From: Plutella xylostella
Taxonomy: Eukaryota; Arthropoda; Insecta; Lepidoptera; Plutellidae
DNA: 64,000 nt
Reading direction: 5' to 3'
Assembly (NCBI RefSeq): GCF_932276165.1
Contig: NC_064008.1
Location: forward strand, 5,089,001 to 5,153,000
Numbering within the stretch: the first letter of the stretch is position 1; each line of letters starts with the position of its first letter. Shown in pieces: positions 43,943 to 55,536 of the stretch. The translations under genes were made by a program, and so were the position numbers. The notes below the pieces were generated by a model that worked only from the letters and a program-made list of their open reading frames with translations, was not told where the DNA came from and made no database searches.

Positions 43943-46240
43943 TTTTTAGGGAAAATATTTTTTCCTCTAAAAGTGGGGAGTTTTTATTTTAAAAAATAAT
44001 TCTTTGTATTTATCTTCACAAATGCGCCATAATACCACAAATCTGTCTGACCACTTCAAAGGGGTGAAATTGCTAATGTTGGTAATTTTTCTACGTTTTT
44101 AGGGAAATTTTGATTTTTTTACCCCTAAAGTGGGGAGTTTTTATTTTAAATTTAAATTGTATACATTTAACTACACAAACACGCTATACATTTGAATCCC
44201 CTCAGACCATCTCAAAGTGATAAAATTGCATATTTATGTAAATTTTCCCATGTTTTTAGGGAAATTTTGTTTTTTTTTCCTATAAGTGGGGAGTCTTTAT
44301 TATTAATTAAAAATCTTTGCATTTAACTACACAAACGCGCCATACATTCGAATCTCCTCAGACCATCACAAAACGACAAAATTGCATATTTATGTAAATT
44401 TTCCCATGTTTTTAGAAAAAAATTGTTTTTTTTTCTATAAGTGGGGAGTTTTTTTATTATTAATAAAAAATCTATGCATTTAACTACACAAACGCGCCAT
44501 ACATTCGAATCTACTCAGACCATCACAAAACGATAAAATTGCATATTTATGTATAATTTCTCATGTTTTTAGGGAAATTTGGTTTTTTTCCCTAAAAATG
44601 GGGAGTTTTTATTTCACAAGCAAACTAAATGCATCCACCTACACAAACGCGCTCTACAAGTCAAAACTGTCAGACCACTCAATACAGGTGAAATAGCCTT
44701 AAAACATGTAAAATTTCTCTTTTACAAAATGGCTGCCACTTCATCCGCCATTTTGATTTTTGCAGTTTTCGGAATTTTCCCATGAATTTCACCATATATC
44801 CAACCATGTACAAAGAAGAACATCACCCCACCTCTCCCCCTTCTGGGAGATCAATTCACCTCAACTTGAATCTACGTCGAACTTTTTCAAAAATATAATC
44901 TCCCGTATTTCTCAGGGTTGCCAGCCGAAAGTAATAAAAATAGTCAAATGTCATTAGTATGAGCCTTTCTGACTAAACTGCATCATTTTTTAAAATTCAA
45001 AACGGTTATTTCTATTTTTCAGGTTTTTGGGGAAAATCTCAAAATTTTCCCTAAAAATGGGGAAATTTTATAAAGCTGGTAAAACCTACCCTACAAACTA
45101 CACAAATGCGCCATACAAGACAAATCTCCCCAACGACTCTAAATAGGTAAAAAATCCAATCAAAAATCGTGAAAAAAAGTCACTTTTACAAAATGGCCGC
45201 AAAAGCAGTCCGCCATTTTGTTTTTTCAACTTTTTGGAATTTTCCCATAAACTGCACCATACAACAGACCGTGTCCAAAAAAAATCATCACCCCACCTGC
45301 CTCCCTTCTGGGAGATCAATTCACCTCAAGTTGGGTCGACGTAAAAAAATCCGAAAAAATATAATTATTATTATTATAAATTCTTTATTGCACATAAAAA
45401 ACATTGTACAAAGGCGAACTTAATGCTAGTAGCATTCTCTACCAGTTAACCTTTGGTGATGTCGAGAAAGTGGTTGGTAGTGCGATAGGCTGAGAGGAGA
45501 GAAGTTTATCTACTTATAATCTCGCCTATCGCGCAGGGTTGCCAGTCGAAAGTAATAAAAATGGTCAAATGTCATTAGTGCCGGTCTTTACCACAAAACT
45601 GCATCAAATTTTAAAATCAAAAGTGGCCATTTCTACTTTTCATGTTTTTGGGGAAAATCTCGAAATTTACCCTAAAAATGGGGAAAATTCTTTCGCATGG
45701 CAACTCTACTCGTCAAACTACACAACCGCTCCATACAAGTCAAACCTGTCAAATGCCCCCAACACGATAAAAAAATGCTTTGAAAATCCCCGAAAAAACA
45801 CGTTTTTATAAAAAATCTCCCCTCCCCCCGCAATTAAAAAAAAACATTTTTTGGAATTTTCCCATAAATTTCATCATGTGTCCCCCCGTTTACAAAAAAA
45901 ACCATCCCCCCACCTCCCCCCCTTCCGGGAGATCAATTCACCTCAAGTCGGGTCTGACACGCCCTAAACTTTGCTTCACTGCAACTCAGCTGCCATTTTG
46001 TTTTTTTATTTTTTTATTTTTTTTTTATAATCTGTCAGACACTCTAAATACACCCTCGAAATATAAAAAAATGTATGGTCACCAAAAAAGAGGAACAAAA
46101 AAATTTTTTTTTTTTTACAACTTTTTTAAAAAAGTCGAGGTTTTTCTCTACTCACCCGAGCACCCTGTACATTTCCCTAAAACATTGTTATATCAAAAAA
46201 TGGCTCCTTCTGGGAGAACAATCATGTCAGTCAGTGAGTG
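43943..46240 (+). repeat. Compound satellite: 153-157 bp units then units of about 452 bp
   Basis: Starts of the TTTTTAGGGAAA-type boundary are at about 43943, 44096, 44253, 44409 and 44566 (steps 153-157), then about 45023 and 45644 (457, and 621 including a 169-bp insertion). Short units share GTGGGGAGTTTTT and AACTACACAAACGCGCCATA. Long units add CAAAATGGC...GCCATTTTG and CTTCTGGGAGATCAATTCAC. The last unit decays into TCAGTCAGTGAGTGAGTGG. Frames inside are by-products. Confidence 0.88.
45362..45530 (-). mobile_element. LINE/SINE 3' end inserted in the satellite
   Basis: On the minus strand GGTTAACTGGTAGAGAATGC, the TGCTACTAGCA palindrome, GTACAATG and a GTGCAATAAAGAATT end with an (AAT)n tail. 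The neighbouring long unit lacks it (AAAATATAATCTC at 44890), giving an empty site. Confidence 0.75.
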
Positions 46241-46806
46241 AGTGGTAATCCAGCTTTATATATTATAACCTAATTTAAAGTTCAAAACCTTCTTTTCGTG
46301 TTCCCCACAAGATTTCAACTCACTTGATAGTAAGTAAGGACACATTTTCATTAACACTTACCTACTAGCTCAAGTACAAGTACTGAACCTAAGTGTAAAC
46401 ACTCCATAAGGGAATTAAGGGGCAGGTGCACAAAATAGCTATAGAGCAAACTTTGCCTACAGTCGGCCTTTCAAAGGTGTAGGGCATAACAAGAGTTAGA
46501 GGTAACAAACTTCCCAATTCACTCGTTCTGAACCTTAACTCGACGTTTTAAAACCCCTTTTTGCCTGTATTCGGTTAAAAACAAAATGGCGATTGCGTAA
46601 GTAGAATGTGGTGTTAATAAATGAAACAGATGTGGAAGGTAGAGTGAGCAGAATAATTATAATGGTGTAAATTGATTTATGGTAATTTTGACGTTTAGTA
46701 TGGTCTGCTCATAACGGATGGGGGGGGCTGTAATTAGTAAGTTATTGTGTGCGAATCGGTGGGGTTTATACCTATATGGAAGTAGCTTTTCTGTATTTCA
46801 TTATAA
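46241..46806. other. Intergenic, no gene recognised
   Basis: A G8 run lies at about 46721. Nothing else supportable. Confidence 0.35.
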
Positions 46807-46845
46807 TCCTAATCCTAACTAATATTATAAATGCGAAAGTAACTG

Positions 46846-46876
<31 letters not shown>

Positions 46877-47027
46877 TACTCTTTCACGCCAAAACTACTG
46901 AACGGATTTGAATGAAATTTGGTATACATACGGTTTGGACCCTGGGAAAGAACATAGGCTACTTTTTATCCCGGAATTCCCACGGGAAAACTTTTTAAGG
47001 CGAAGCTAAGCGCGCGGGAACAGCTAG
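46807..47027 (+). mobile_element. Lep1-like Helitron, long microsatellite allele
   Basis: TCCTAATCC start, about seven GTCT units, CAGCTAG end, inserted between A and T. Confidence 0.88.
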
Positions 47028-47447
47028 TTATCAATATTTCTGTCTGTGCCGAATAAAGTTTTGTTATTCTTACTTTCTTTGACGGTAGCATTGGTGGGCT
47101 CTACCTGATTTTGAAACTTCTTGTTCAGCCTATAGCAGTTTACTGCTGGACGTAGGCCACTCCTATTATTATTATTATACTAAGTACTTTACCCATTATT
47201 TACCAGTGAGATTTCGCAAGTCGTCACCCCATCTAGCCGAACATTTTGAATCTTACGTACTATTTTTTCAATAAAAAAATTGTTCTATGTCGTGTAAAAT
47301 TTATTTCATAAATCTGTGTACATGCAAAAATAAACATTTTACATAATTACTGAAGATTATATTTCCAGCGTTGTAAAAATGCTCTTGTCCTATCCTTCTG
47401 ACACATGGCTTGCTATGAGTAGTAGGATATAAAAAAATATATAATAA
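47028..47447. other. Spacer with short LINE-tail fragment
   Basis: CAGCCTATAGCAGTTTACTG at about 47125 is a fragment also seen near 30970. It is followed by (ATT)n. Confidence 0.4.
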
Positions 47448-47644
47448 TAGCTGATCCCGCGAGCTTCGCTTCGCCTTAAAAAGTTTTCCGTGAGAATTCC
47501 GGGATAAAAAGTAGCCTATGTTCTTTCTCACGGCTTGGACCATCTGTAGACCAAATTTCATTCAAATCCGTTCAGTAGTTTTGGCGTGAAAGAGCAACAG
47601 ACAGACAGACACAGTTACTTTCGCATTTTTAATATTAGTTAGGA
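47448..47644 (-). mobile_element. Lep1-like Helitron, short microsatellite allele
   Basis: Minus strand TCCTAACTAATATTAAAAAT start. The 3' end reads CAGCTAT, a departure from CTAG. Only about two and a half GTCT units remain. Confidence 0.8.
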
Positions 47645-49335
47645 TAAAGTTTAAAAATACCAATATTAAAAGCTCCATACAGTATCCCTGTTCGTTGGTT
47701 TAAATTGACCTGAAGAACACTAAGTACTGTCTGCGATTTTCACAAAACCTAATTTAAACATGTATAATATACATTGTTGTAAGACGAGCGAAATAAATAA
47801 TATCCAGCATTTCGATGTGGTTTTGCTTTAGAAAGGACCAACATTCTATTGTAAGGTTCAACCTTCCCTTTTTTGAATTTTCAATGCCAACCAAAACAAA
47901 TTTACTCAATTGAAACCTTAGACATTTACTCCTTTTGTTTTAAAATATATTTTGAACCTGTTCGTAGCAAAAAGGGTATTTGAAGGTATTCAAACATTGT
48001 CGTTTTTAATAACGAGTGTTCCACTCAAAGTCGTCTCTTCCAGGAATCGCTTTTAGCGATAAGGCCAACATGTAAGGTTTACTATGTCCTATTTGTAACG
48101 CTCTAATGACACTCATGTTTTCATAGAGTAAACGTAAATTGCTGCCCGTGTGTTGTTATATGAAAATTCGTAGTAAACGTACACTAGGCAGGTGTTGATG
48201 AAAATGTGTATCTATTTCGATTTTGTCGGACAAAGCAATATTCTAGCCTCAATATTACTGATAAAACTCACAAATGTGAGTTATTTGAAGACGTATTTCG
48301 ACATAATCTGGCATTTTATCCAAACTGAAATTATTCCCTATTTTTAATCCTAGTTAACAATTTTCCAAGAAAATACTTTTATAAAAATGTGCCAAATGAC
48401 TAATTTTAATATAGAATTTCTATGAAACGGACAGATTGTACCCACTGATGAAACAGATTTTATGCCAATAGAAAACTATTGTGCTTTATATAGTTTACTC
48501 TAGAGAGGCAACCCTACGAACCGGGTGTCAAAAAAACCAGCTGATTTAATTTATTTTAATATTACTAAATTTAATGTCTAATTACGTTTAAAACTAGTGT
48601 TAACTTAAAGAATATAGTGTTATACAGCTGTGCAAATGAAGACAAGCCTTCAAACCCTGAAATAAAACACTTACGGGACTCGGATATTTGAAGCAGCGGC
48701 ACCTGTCAAAGTTCGAATTTGCCAACGGATATCTATCAGGGGAGTATTGTTAAAATTACATATTTTTACTAGTATTACTCATTTAAAATCATAATCACTA
48801 AATTATTTAATCATTATTCATTAGTTTGCTGCATACGTGAAATGTTTTTCACACTTCCTTAACCCACTTTTAGACTTTGTCATTTTCAAACTCTGTTGTT
48901 TTCATTTCTAATTTTCAAACTTTCTATTAGCTTTTGTATCCCTTATTCCCTATTACTATACCATAGTCTCCACCTACTTAATTGCTATTAGTATGAGTAC
49001 TTCATTGAATAATGATCAAGTGATTGTTTTTTTTTTTGGCTTAAAGTTTACATAATTCTAAGTCAATAATACCACTGAGTACCTATTCATTTAAGTAACA
49101 TATTATGCATATTACTCCCTCCCCACCCATAGTTTGTGTTCATGACTACATTGTATATGATAACTAACAAATAAGTTACCTTTTGATCATTTTTACATAG
49201 ACTTACAATATATCAAGTTTTGATTGGTTTGATCAAGTTATACCTAAAGAGGGTTATTTTGTATATATCTTGGATAAACATCCTCTCAATTCTACCTATC
49301 AACATACTAACGGGTAACCCCGGGTGGTTTCAGAC
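47645..49335. other. AT-rich DNA upstream of the CR1-group LINE
   Basis: 48030-48095 (CTCTTCCAGGAATCGCTTTT, TAGCGATAAGG) is another LINE tail scrap. The LINE 5' UTR must lie in the right-hand part, but I cannot place its boundary. Confidence 0.4.
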
Positions 49336-51243
49336 ATGTCGAGGATGACGACCCGGAAGGTGCAGAGCCGTGACCTGGAGATCCAGCTGAGGACAGCTTT
49401 GGAGGATCTCAAGGCATCTCGTGACCTCTCAAGCCAACTGATGGCAGAGCGGGAGGACAATGAAAAGGAATTTGATTCCCTTTTAAAAAAGAACTCGGAC
49501 TTAAAGAATGACATAGCTGAAATGGACATCCAATACCAAGACTTGCAAGGCAAATGTGATGAGCTACAGATTGTACTTAGATCATACAAAGAGTGTCAGG
49601 ATTTACATGAAGCTGCCTTGTCTAAGATCTATAGCCTAGAGCAGCAATTGGCTGAAGCACACGCAGAGATCCAGCAAATAAATGAAGCACATGCAAGCGA
49701 GGAAACAGATAAGACAATGGCATTGTACGATGAATTAGTCACCCTACACCCCACCCCTATGCCAACAATAGACCTCACAACTCCAAGAAAATCAACCAAT
49801 ATCACAGGTGCAAACAGGCTTAAAAAATATATTAAAATAAAGAAATATATCAGGAAGTCTGAGCGAGCATTGAAAAAGCATAAGACGCACCTTCCATTGA
49901 CAAAGGATAGAGTGAGACTTCAACTACTGGTGAATAAATATGAACAAGAGATGTCAGACTACAACCAGAAGCTCGCAGACAACAACCAGGAGTGCGAGTT
50001 CAACATTGCCATGCTACAGTCTAGGCTGGCCACACTGAAGTCTGCCCTAGAACAGAGAACTCTGGAATACGAAAACCAGCTGCTGGTGCTGAGTAGTGTG
50101 GGCTTAGTTCGGGTTGAGATGCTGCCGGAGAAGTGTTCACCTGCTGAAGCCACCACCGCATCTCCGGAGGCCACCACCACCACCTCGGAGGCCACAAACA
50201 GCATCCCGCTGGCCACCACTGGACTCTCGGGGACCACCACCATCCTCCCGAGGGCCACCACCACCTCGGAGGCCAAAAACAGCATCCCGCTGGCCACCAC
50301 TGGACTCTCGGGGACCACCACCATCCTCCCGAGGGCCACCACCACCTCGGAGGCCACAAACAGCATCCCGTTGGCCACCACTGGACTCTCGGGGATCACC
50401 ACCAGACTCTCGGGGACCACCACCATCCTCCCGAGGGCCACCACCATCCTCCCGAGGGCCACCACCAGCCTCCCGACGGCCACGCCATCCTCAAGGGTCA
50501 TCCAGAGTAAATCGGCTACAGCAGATGTTTTTCCGACCTCCAATAATAAATTACATAGGATACCCACCTATGCTCAGGCAGCTAGTAGAATAGTAGGTAA
50601 TAAGCAGTTACCTAAGATGTCACCCACTTACTTGACAAGGCTTACTACTGATACAAGTAGTAGCAGTTCAGCCAAGGATTACAGCACAGTTGTATACTCC
50701 GATAGGCTTGGCAAGGATTTCGGGCACATGTTGGGTAATCATGTAACTGGAAATGTTGTTAATCATTGTTACCCAGAACTTTCATTCGCACAAATAGTAC
50801 AACTGATTTCAGAGAGGTCGTACACCGAAAAAACTACTATATTAATTATGGTGGGAAATAGTTTAGGTGTGTCAAATTCTGATATAAATAGAAGTTTTGC
50901 TATATTAGAAAGCATTCCTGCAAAACATATATTTGTTTGTGCATTTCCTTATTCTTGCACACTGCCTGACAAATACAATTATATGACATGTAGCCTAAAT
51001 AAAAATATGTACAATGCGTGTTATAAATCTGACTGTATCAATTTCTTTGATACTAATTTGTATGTAGATAATTTTAAGTTGACCTGGGACAGTTTATTTC
51101 TGTCCTTAAATCAGAAACGACGTTTAGCTACAGAAGTAGCTCCTCTTATTAACTCAGTTATAAGCATTATAACGAAGAAAACTTGTGTCCCTATTGACAC
51201 CGTCAGTAGTAATACTGAAAATAGTACAGTAGATTTAAATTAG
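49336..51243 (+). CDS. CR1-group LINE ORF1 protein
   Basis: I take the ATG at 49336. An upstream GTG at 49324 is also in frame. Residues of about 10-130 are a heptad-rich coiled coil (LEIQLRTALEDLKASRDLSS). A basic stretch (KKYIKIKKYIRKSE) and a second coiled coil (to about 265) follow. Then comes a Thr-rich linker built from a 27-residue repeat, encoded by an 81-bp minisatellite. The C-terminal part of about 170 residues resembles the SGNH/esterase-like domain of CR1/L2 ORF1 proteins (VVYSDRLGKDFG, then ILIMVGNSLG), with the last catalytic block not clear. The role would be RNA binding and trimer-like assembly of the LINE particle. The stop (51241-51243) lies inside the ORF2 frame. Confidence 0.8.
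   Translation: MSRMTTRKVQSRDLEIQLRTALEDLKASRDLSSQLMAEREDNEKEFDSLLKKNSDLKNDIAEMDIQYQDLQGKCDELQIVLRSYKECQDLHEAALSKIYSLEQQLAEAHAEIQQINEAHASEETDKTMALYDELVTLHPTPMPTIDLTTPRKSTNITGANRLKKYIKIKKYIRKSERALKKHKTHLPLTKDRVRLQLLVNKYEQEMSDYNQKLADNNQECEFNIAMLQSRLATLKSALEQRTLEYENQLLVLSSVGLVRVEMLPEKCSPAEATTASPEATTTTSEATNSIPLATTGLSGTTTILPRATTTSEAKNSIPLATTGLSGTTTILPRATTTSEATNSIPLATTGLSGITTRLSGTTTILPRATTILPRATTSLPTATPSSRVIQSKSATADVFPTSNNKLHRIPTYAQAASRIVGNKQLPKMSPTYLTRLTTDTSSSSSAKDYSTVVYSDRLGKDFGHMLGNHVTGNVVNHCYPELSFAQIVQLISERSYTEKTTILIMVGNSLGVSNSDINRSFAILESIPAKHIFVCAFPYSCTLPDKYNYMTCSLNKNMYNACYKSDCINFFDTNLYVDNFKLTWDSLFLSLNQKRRLATEVAPLINSVISIITKKTCVPIDTVSSNTENSTVDLN
50158..50490 (+). repeat. In-frame 81-bp minisatellite within ORF1
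   Basis: Units begin near 50176, 50257 and 50338 and encode TTTSEATNSIPLATTGLSG plus TTTILPRA. Shorter partial units follow (TTRLSGTTTILPRA, then TTILPRA). Its reverse strand is also open, which accounts for the spurious minus-strand frames here. Confidence 0.88.
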
Positions 51244-54145
51244 ATTTTCAGACAACGGGAGAGCATCATAGCGTTGATATAAAGATTGATTCAGTTCACT
51301 GCTCTCTCGGCTCAAAACTATCGAAGGACAAGACATTTAAGAATGAATTTAAATTGGTACATCAGAATATTCAGAGTATTTCTTCTAAATTGTTAGAAAT
51401 AGAACTATTTTCGGAAAAATTTAACATTGATTGTTTATGTATCACAGAACATTGGTTAGACGAGAATAAAATGATGTTCCAATTAAAAAATTACAAACTT
51501 ATAAGCTGTTTTAACAGAAATATCAACGAGCATGGTGGGTCACTTATATTTCTTAAAGAAAATTGTAAATGTAAAGAACGAAAGGATATAGTTGCTCTTT
51601 CTGTTAAACACCATATAGAAATTTCATGTGCAGAGCTTAATAAGTATATAATAGTATGTACCTACAGGCCACCTACTGGTGATTTTATTACCTTTGAGAC
51701 TGTCATGGAGGATGTTCTAAGGTTAGCTTCCAATAGTAAAAAGGAAGTAATAGTGTGTGGTGACTTTAATGTTGACCTATTAGGTGACTCTCCTAATAGG
51801 TCGAAATTGTTGTTACTTTTTAAATCATTTAATCTTTTTAATGTTTTTCTGGAACCAACTAGAATTACACCCACGTCAGCCACTTGTCTAGATAACATAT
51901 TCTGTAACTGTGAGTTTAAAGACAGTAGTGTGATTAATTGTCTGAGGTCAGACCACAGTGGGCAGACCATTACCTTAGTAAACACTGACAAGACAAATAA
52001 AACTAAGGTGAGATGCAGACCGATTACTACAAAGAAAATTGACAATTACTTGAAGAAACTAGACGAAAAACTTCCGAATGTTAAATTAGATTGCAATTCT
52101 AATGAGATGTATAGTAACTTGTTTAAGATAATAGCTGATGAGTTTGAGAGTAATTTTGAAACGAAGGAAGTTTTGATTGACAATAAAATTAAATTTTGTG
52201 ACTGGGCTACAGAGGGTATTCGCAAAAGCAGGGCGACATTATATGATCTGTATGAGATGAAAACATTCATACTCCGACCTGACTTTCAATCTTATGTGAA
52301 GAAATATAGCAAGATGTATAAATGTGTCTGTCACTGTGCGAAGACAATTTTTATTAATAACAAGATTAAAGACTCTGCTAACAAATCTAAGGCCGTTTGG
52401 ACTATTATTAATAACGAAACGGGGAAGAATCGAACACGCGAGACAAATTTATCTTTGAAGGTAGGCAATGACATTATAACATCGAATGATGCGGTGGCGA
52501 GGGTCTTTGAAGAGTTTTTTACGAACATTCCTTTAGAGACTACGTGTAACCTGGATTCTTCGGCTGCAGCAGCTGAAACCCTGACGAAGGAGAACGCACC
52601 TTCAACCGATAAGGAATTTAAATTCAGATATATTAATACATTAACTATTATAAAAACATTTAAGTCATTAAATATGAAGAAAACTGAAGACTTGTGGGGA
52701 ATGTCAGTTAAATCGCCCCAATTTTAGCTAACATCTTTAATAAATGTATCGCTGAAGGTGTGTTCCCAGATCTTATGAAATTTAGTAAAATTATACCGCT
52801 GTTCAAAAGTGGGGATATGGAGGACCCTGCAAATTTCAGGCCTGTCTCGGTTCTTCCAGTTTTGAGTAAAATATTTGAGAGGGTCATACTCAGTCAGATG
52901 CTTTTGCATTTCAATGATGCTCGATTGTTTCATAGCCAGCAGTATGGTTTTACAAAAGGCAAATCAACAGCCGATGCCGGTACTGCGTTGATTAAGCACA
53001 TATTTGACGCCTGGGAAGACCATCACGATGCTATTGGAGTCTTCTGTGATCTGTCGAAGGCGTTTGATTGTGTAGACCATCAGACTTTAATTTCGAAACT
53101 TAGATACTATGGAATAGGAGGAAAGGCTTTAGATTTGATATCTTCATATTTAGACAAGAGACAACAAAGGGTCGATATTAACAATACTAAATCACAGGGG
53201 GCTCATGTAAAAATAGGCGTCCCTCAAGGATCTATTCTAGGACCATTTTTATTCCTCATTTATATTAATGACTTGCCTTTTATGGTTGAAAAATTGACTA
53301 ATATAGTTTTATTTGCTGACGATACTTCTTTGCTTTTTAAAGTTAAAAGAAGAGAAAATAATTTTAATGAAATTAATTCAATTCTATCTGACATACACGA
53401 TTGGTTTACCGTTAATAATCTTCTATTGAATTCTAAGAAAACGAAATGTATTAAATTTACACTGCCGAATGTTAGACAATGCGATACTAACATTATTCTA
53501 GATGGGAATAAATTGGACCTAGTTAATGATACTGTCTTTCTTGGGATGACTATAGATTCAAAGTTACAGTGGGGACCTCACATTGAAAAATTGTCTGGAA
53601 GGTTGAGCTCCGCAGCTTTTGCTGTACGGAAAATTAGACAGCTGACCGACGTTGAAACCGCCAGATTAGTTTACTTTAGTTATTTCCACAGCTTATTATC
53701 GTATGGCATTTTGCTTTGGGGTAGAGCAGCTGATATTGAAACTATATTTGTATTACAGAAAAGAGCCATCCGCTCTATATACAAACTTGGTTCCAGGGAT
53801 TCATTGAGAGAACTATTTAAAGAAATTAACATCCTTACAGTTCCATGTCAGTTCATTTTTTCCAATTTAATGTATGTACGAAAGAATATTTCAACTTTTG
53901 ATACAATTGGCAGTAATCATGACATTAATACTAGGAACAAGCATAAGCTGGCTTTTCCAGCGATGCGTCTGGCGAAAGTTAATAAATCGTTTTTAGGGTA
54001 CTGTATTAGATTTTATAATAAGCTTCCAGCAGAAGTTGCTCAAATGCCAGAGACTAAGTTTAAGTGTTACATTAAAGAGAAACTCAGTAAAAAAGCTTAT
54101 TATAAAATTGATGATTACTTAGAGGACGTTAATGCATGGCTGTGA
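51225..54145 (+). pseudogene. CR1-group LINE ORF2: endonuclease and reverse transcriptase, frame broken once
   Basis: The APE-type endonuclease includes HQNIQSIS, ITEHWL, GDFNVDLL and SDHSG. The first block runs to the stop at 52727. The second block resumes in another frame at about 52712 (APILANIF) and holds the reverse transcriptase core: FCDLSKAFDCVDH, GVPQGSILGP, and FADD (LFADDTSLL). The two blocks fit one protein if roughly 10-15 residues around 52705-52715 are lost with a frame change. That small deletion is the only visible lesion. The first AUG in frame (51471) lies inside the endonuclease, so translation must come through ORF1 or a non-AUG start. The 3' UTR ends in TTTGAG repeats (54366-54393). 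Confidence 0.85.
51234..51309 (+). promoter_or_regulatory. Candidate -1 ribosomal frameshift signal
   Basis: The heptamer T TTA AAT (51234-51240) is in phase with ORF1 and fits the X XXY YYZ slippery rule. It sits directly before the ORF1 stop TAG. Slipping by -1 gives TTA GAT TTT and enters the ORF2 frame, which is open from 51225. CGGGAGAGCA (51256-51265) can pair with TGCTCTCTCG (51300-51309), a 10-bp stem with one G-U pair. The spacer of 15 nt is longer than the usual 5-9. Confidence 0.45.
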
Positions 54146-54393
54146 TAAGTAGTTAGCTCTGCTCATATTATTATAATAATAATTATTAAGCTTATATGTA
54201 TTGTATACCAACTAGTTTTAAGTCTTTTTTTGAAAAGATGGCTCAGGAGTTTCTTGCCTCCGTTCTTCTCCTTAGACAGAAAGAGCCCCCCCTTATCCGA
54301 ACGGAGAGTAATTTGTAAAAATTGACGTTCATCAGAAAATTTTATATTTGTACGATGAATAAAAAAATTTGAGTTTGAGTTTTGAGTTTGAGG
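54146..54393 (+). other. CR1-group LINE 3' UTR and (TTTGAG)n tail
   Basis: A C-rich patch (GAGCCCCCCCTTATCCGAAC) and an ATGAATAAAAAAATTTGAG end are followed by TTTGAG/TTTTGAG units. No poly(A) is present. Confidence 0.75.
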
Positions 54394-55221
54394 ACGTAAC
54401 TTAATTATAAACACTGTTGAACTTCCATTTAAGTTTCTCAACAAAGCCTCTTAATTTGACAAAGCTAAAGTTTCAGAGGTCAACCTTTAAAAATTACTCT
54501 TTGATGTTCATAGTTTTAGTTGTCTTGTGAGAACTTTGTAGCTCTTAGCTAGAGAGATAAATAATTTATTTCACCTTATAAAATGAATCAATTTTATCTA
54601 ATTTAAGAACAAAATCAATTAAGAAGGTAAGTATACTCTACATACATAACTACTCATTATAATATTATTTTTAGAAGCTCTAAAGTGATCAAACCATCCT
54701 GTATGAAACGCTATCACAAAAACGAACTGGGTAATAACCATTATCCAAACGTATTATTTCCTAAAATATCTGTTAGAAACTAACCAACATAACCTGTATA
54801 TTGCTATATTAAAATTAATGGTTACTTCACTCAACCAAAGGATGGAACAGAAATACGGCACAAACAACTTTCACCTCTATCACTATTGTATTACGAGCTA
54901 TGGCGGTCAGCACACAGTCCTTTTCAGCTTATCATAACCTTTGGGACTACATCGCATTATATTTTATGATAAAACTTGAGGACTAAGCAATAGCCGTTAC
55001 TTGTAAGTAAGGGTCTAGTTAAGTACACCTTTAGTTATTAATTTTACATTCATAACTTAGCTAGGCAGGTCAAGAATCTAGGCCGTTAAATTAGCTCTCA
55101 GTAGGTACCTGGCCACCAACACCATGGGCTGAGGTGCATGCAAGCAGCAACTTCAAGTGACGTACTGGGTATAGATTCAATTTTTTTTATTATATTGTAT
55201 ATTATTATTTATTATATTTAA
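54394..55221. other. AT-rich intergenic DNA
   Basis: No gene or clear repeat recognised. Confidence 0.35.
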
Positions 55222-55234
55222 TTCACATGAAGAG

Positions 55235-55523
55235 CCAGAGAATTGACGACCGAATGGCGTAGTGGTTAGTGACCCTGACTACTGAGCCGAAGGTCCCGGG
55301 TTCGATTCCCGGCTGGGGCAGATATTTGTTTAAACACAGATATTTGTTCCCGGGTCTTGGATGTGCCCGTAAAATGGCAATAGGCCCGCCCCCTATTACA
55401 TTGGGACTAACATAACAAACACTCTGGCGAAAAGTGGGTGCAGCAATGCATCTCTGCCTACCCCGAAAGGGAGTACATTAGTACAAGGCGTGAGTGTGTG
55501 TTTTTTTTGTGTGTGTTTTTTTT
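55235..55523 (+). mobile_element. tRNA-derived SINE, family 1, with 13-bp target duplication
   Basis: A-box TGGCGTAGTGG (55255-55265) and B-box GGTTCGATTCC (55299-55309). The body matches 9118-9384. The tail is GT- and T-rich. TTCACATGAAGAG flanks both sides (55222-55234 and 55524-55536). Confidence 0.9.
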
Positions 55524-55536
55524 TTCACATGAAGAG

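Noticed and set aside
45169..46241. Proteins encoded in the long satellite units
   Set aside because: The frames follow repeat units and homopolymer runs and do not persist in the same phase between units.
49959..50567. Minus-strand protein of 202 codons
   Set aside because: It is the antisense of the ORF1 minisatellite. The repeat keeps several frames open on both strands.
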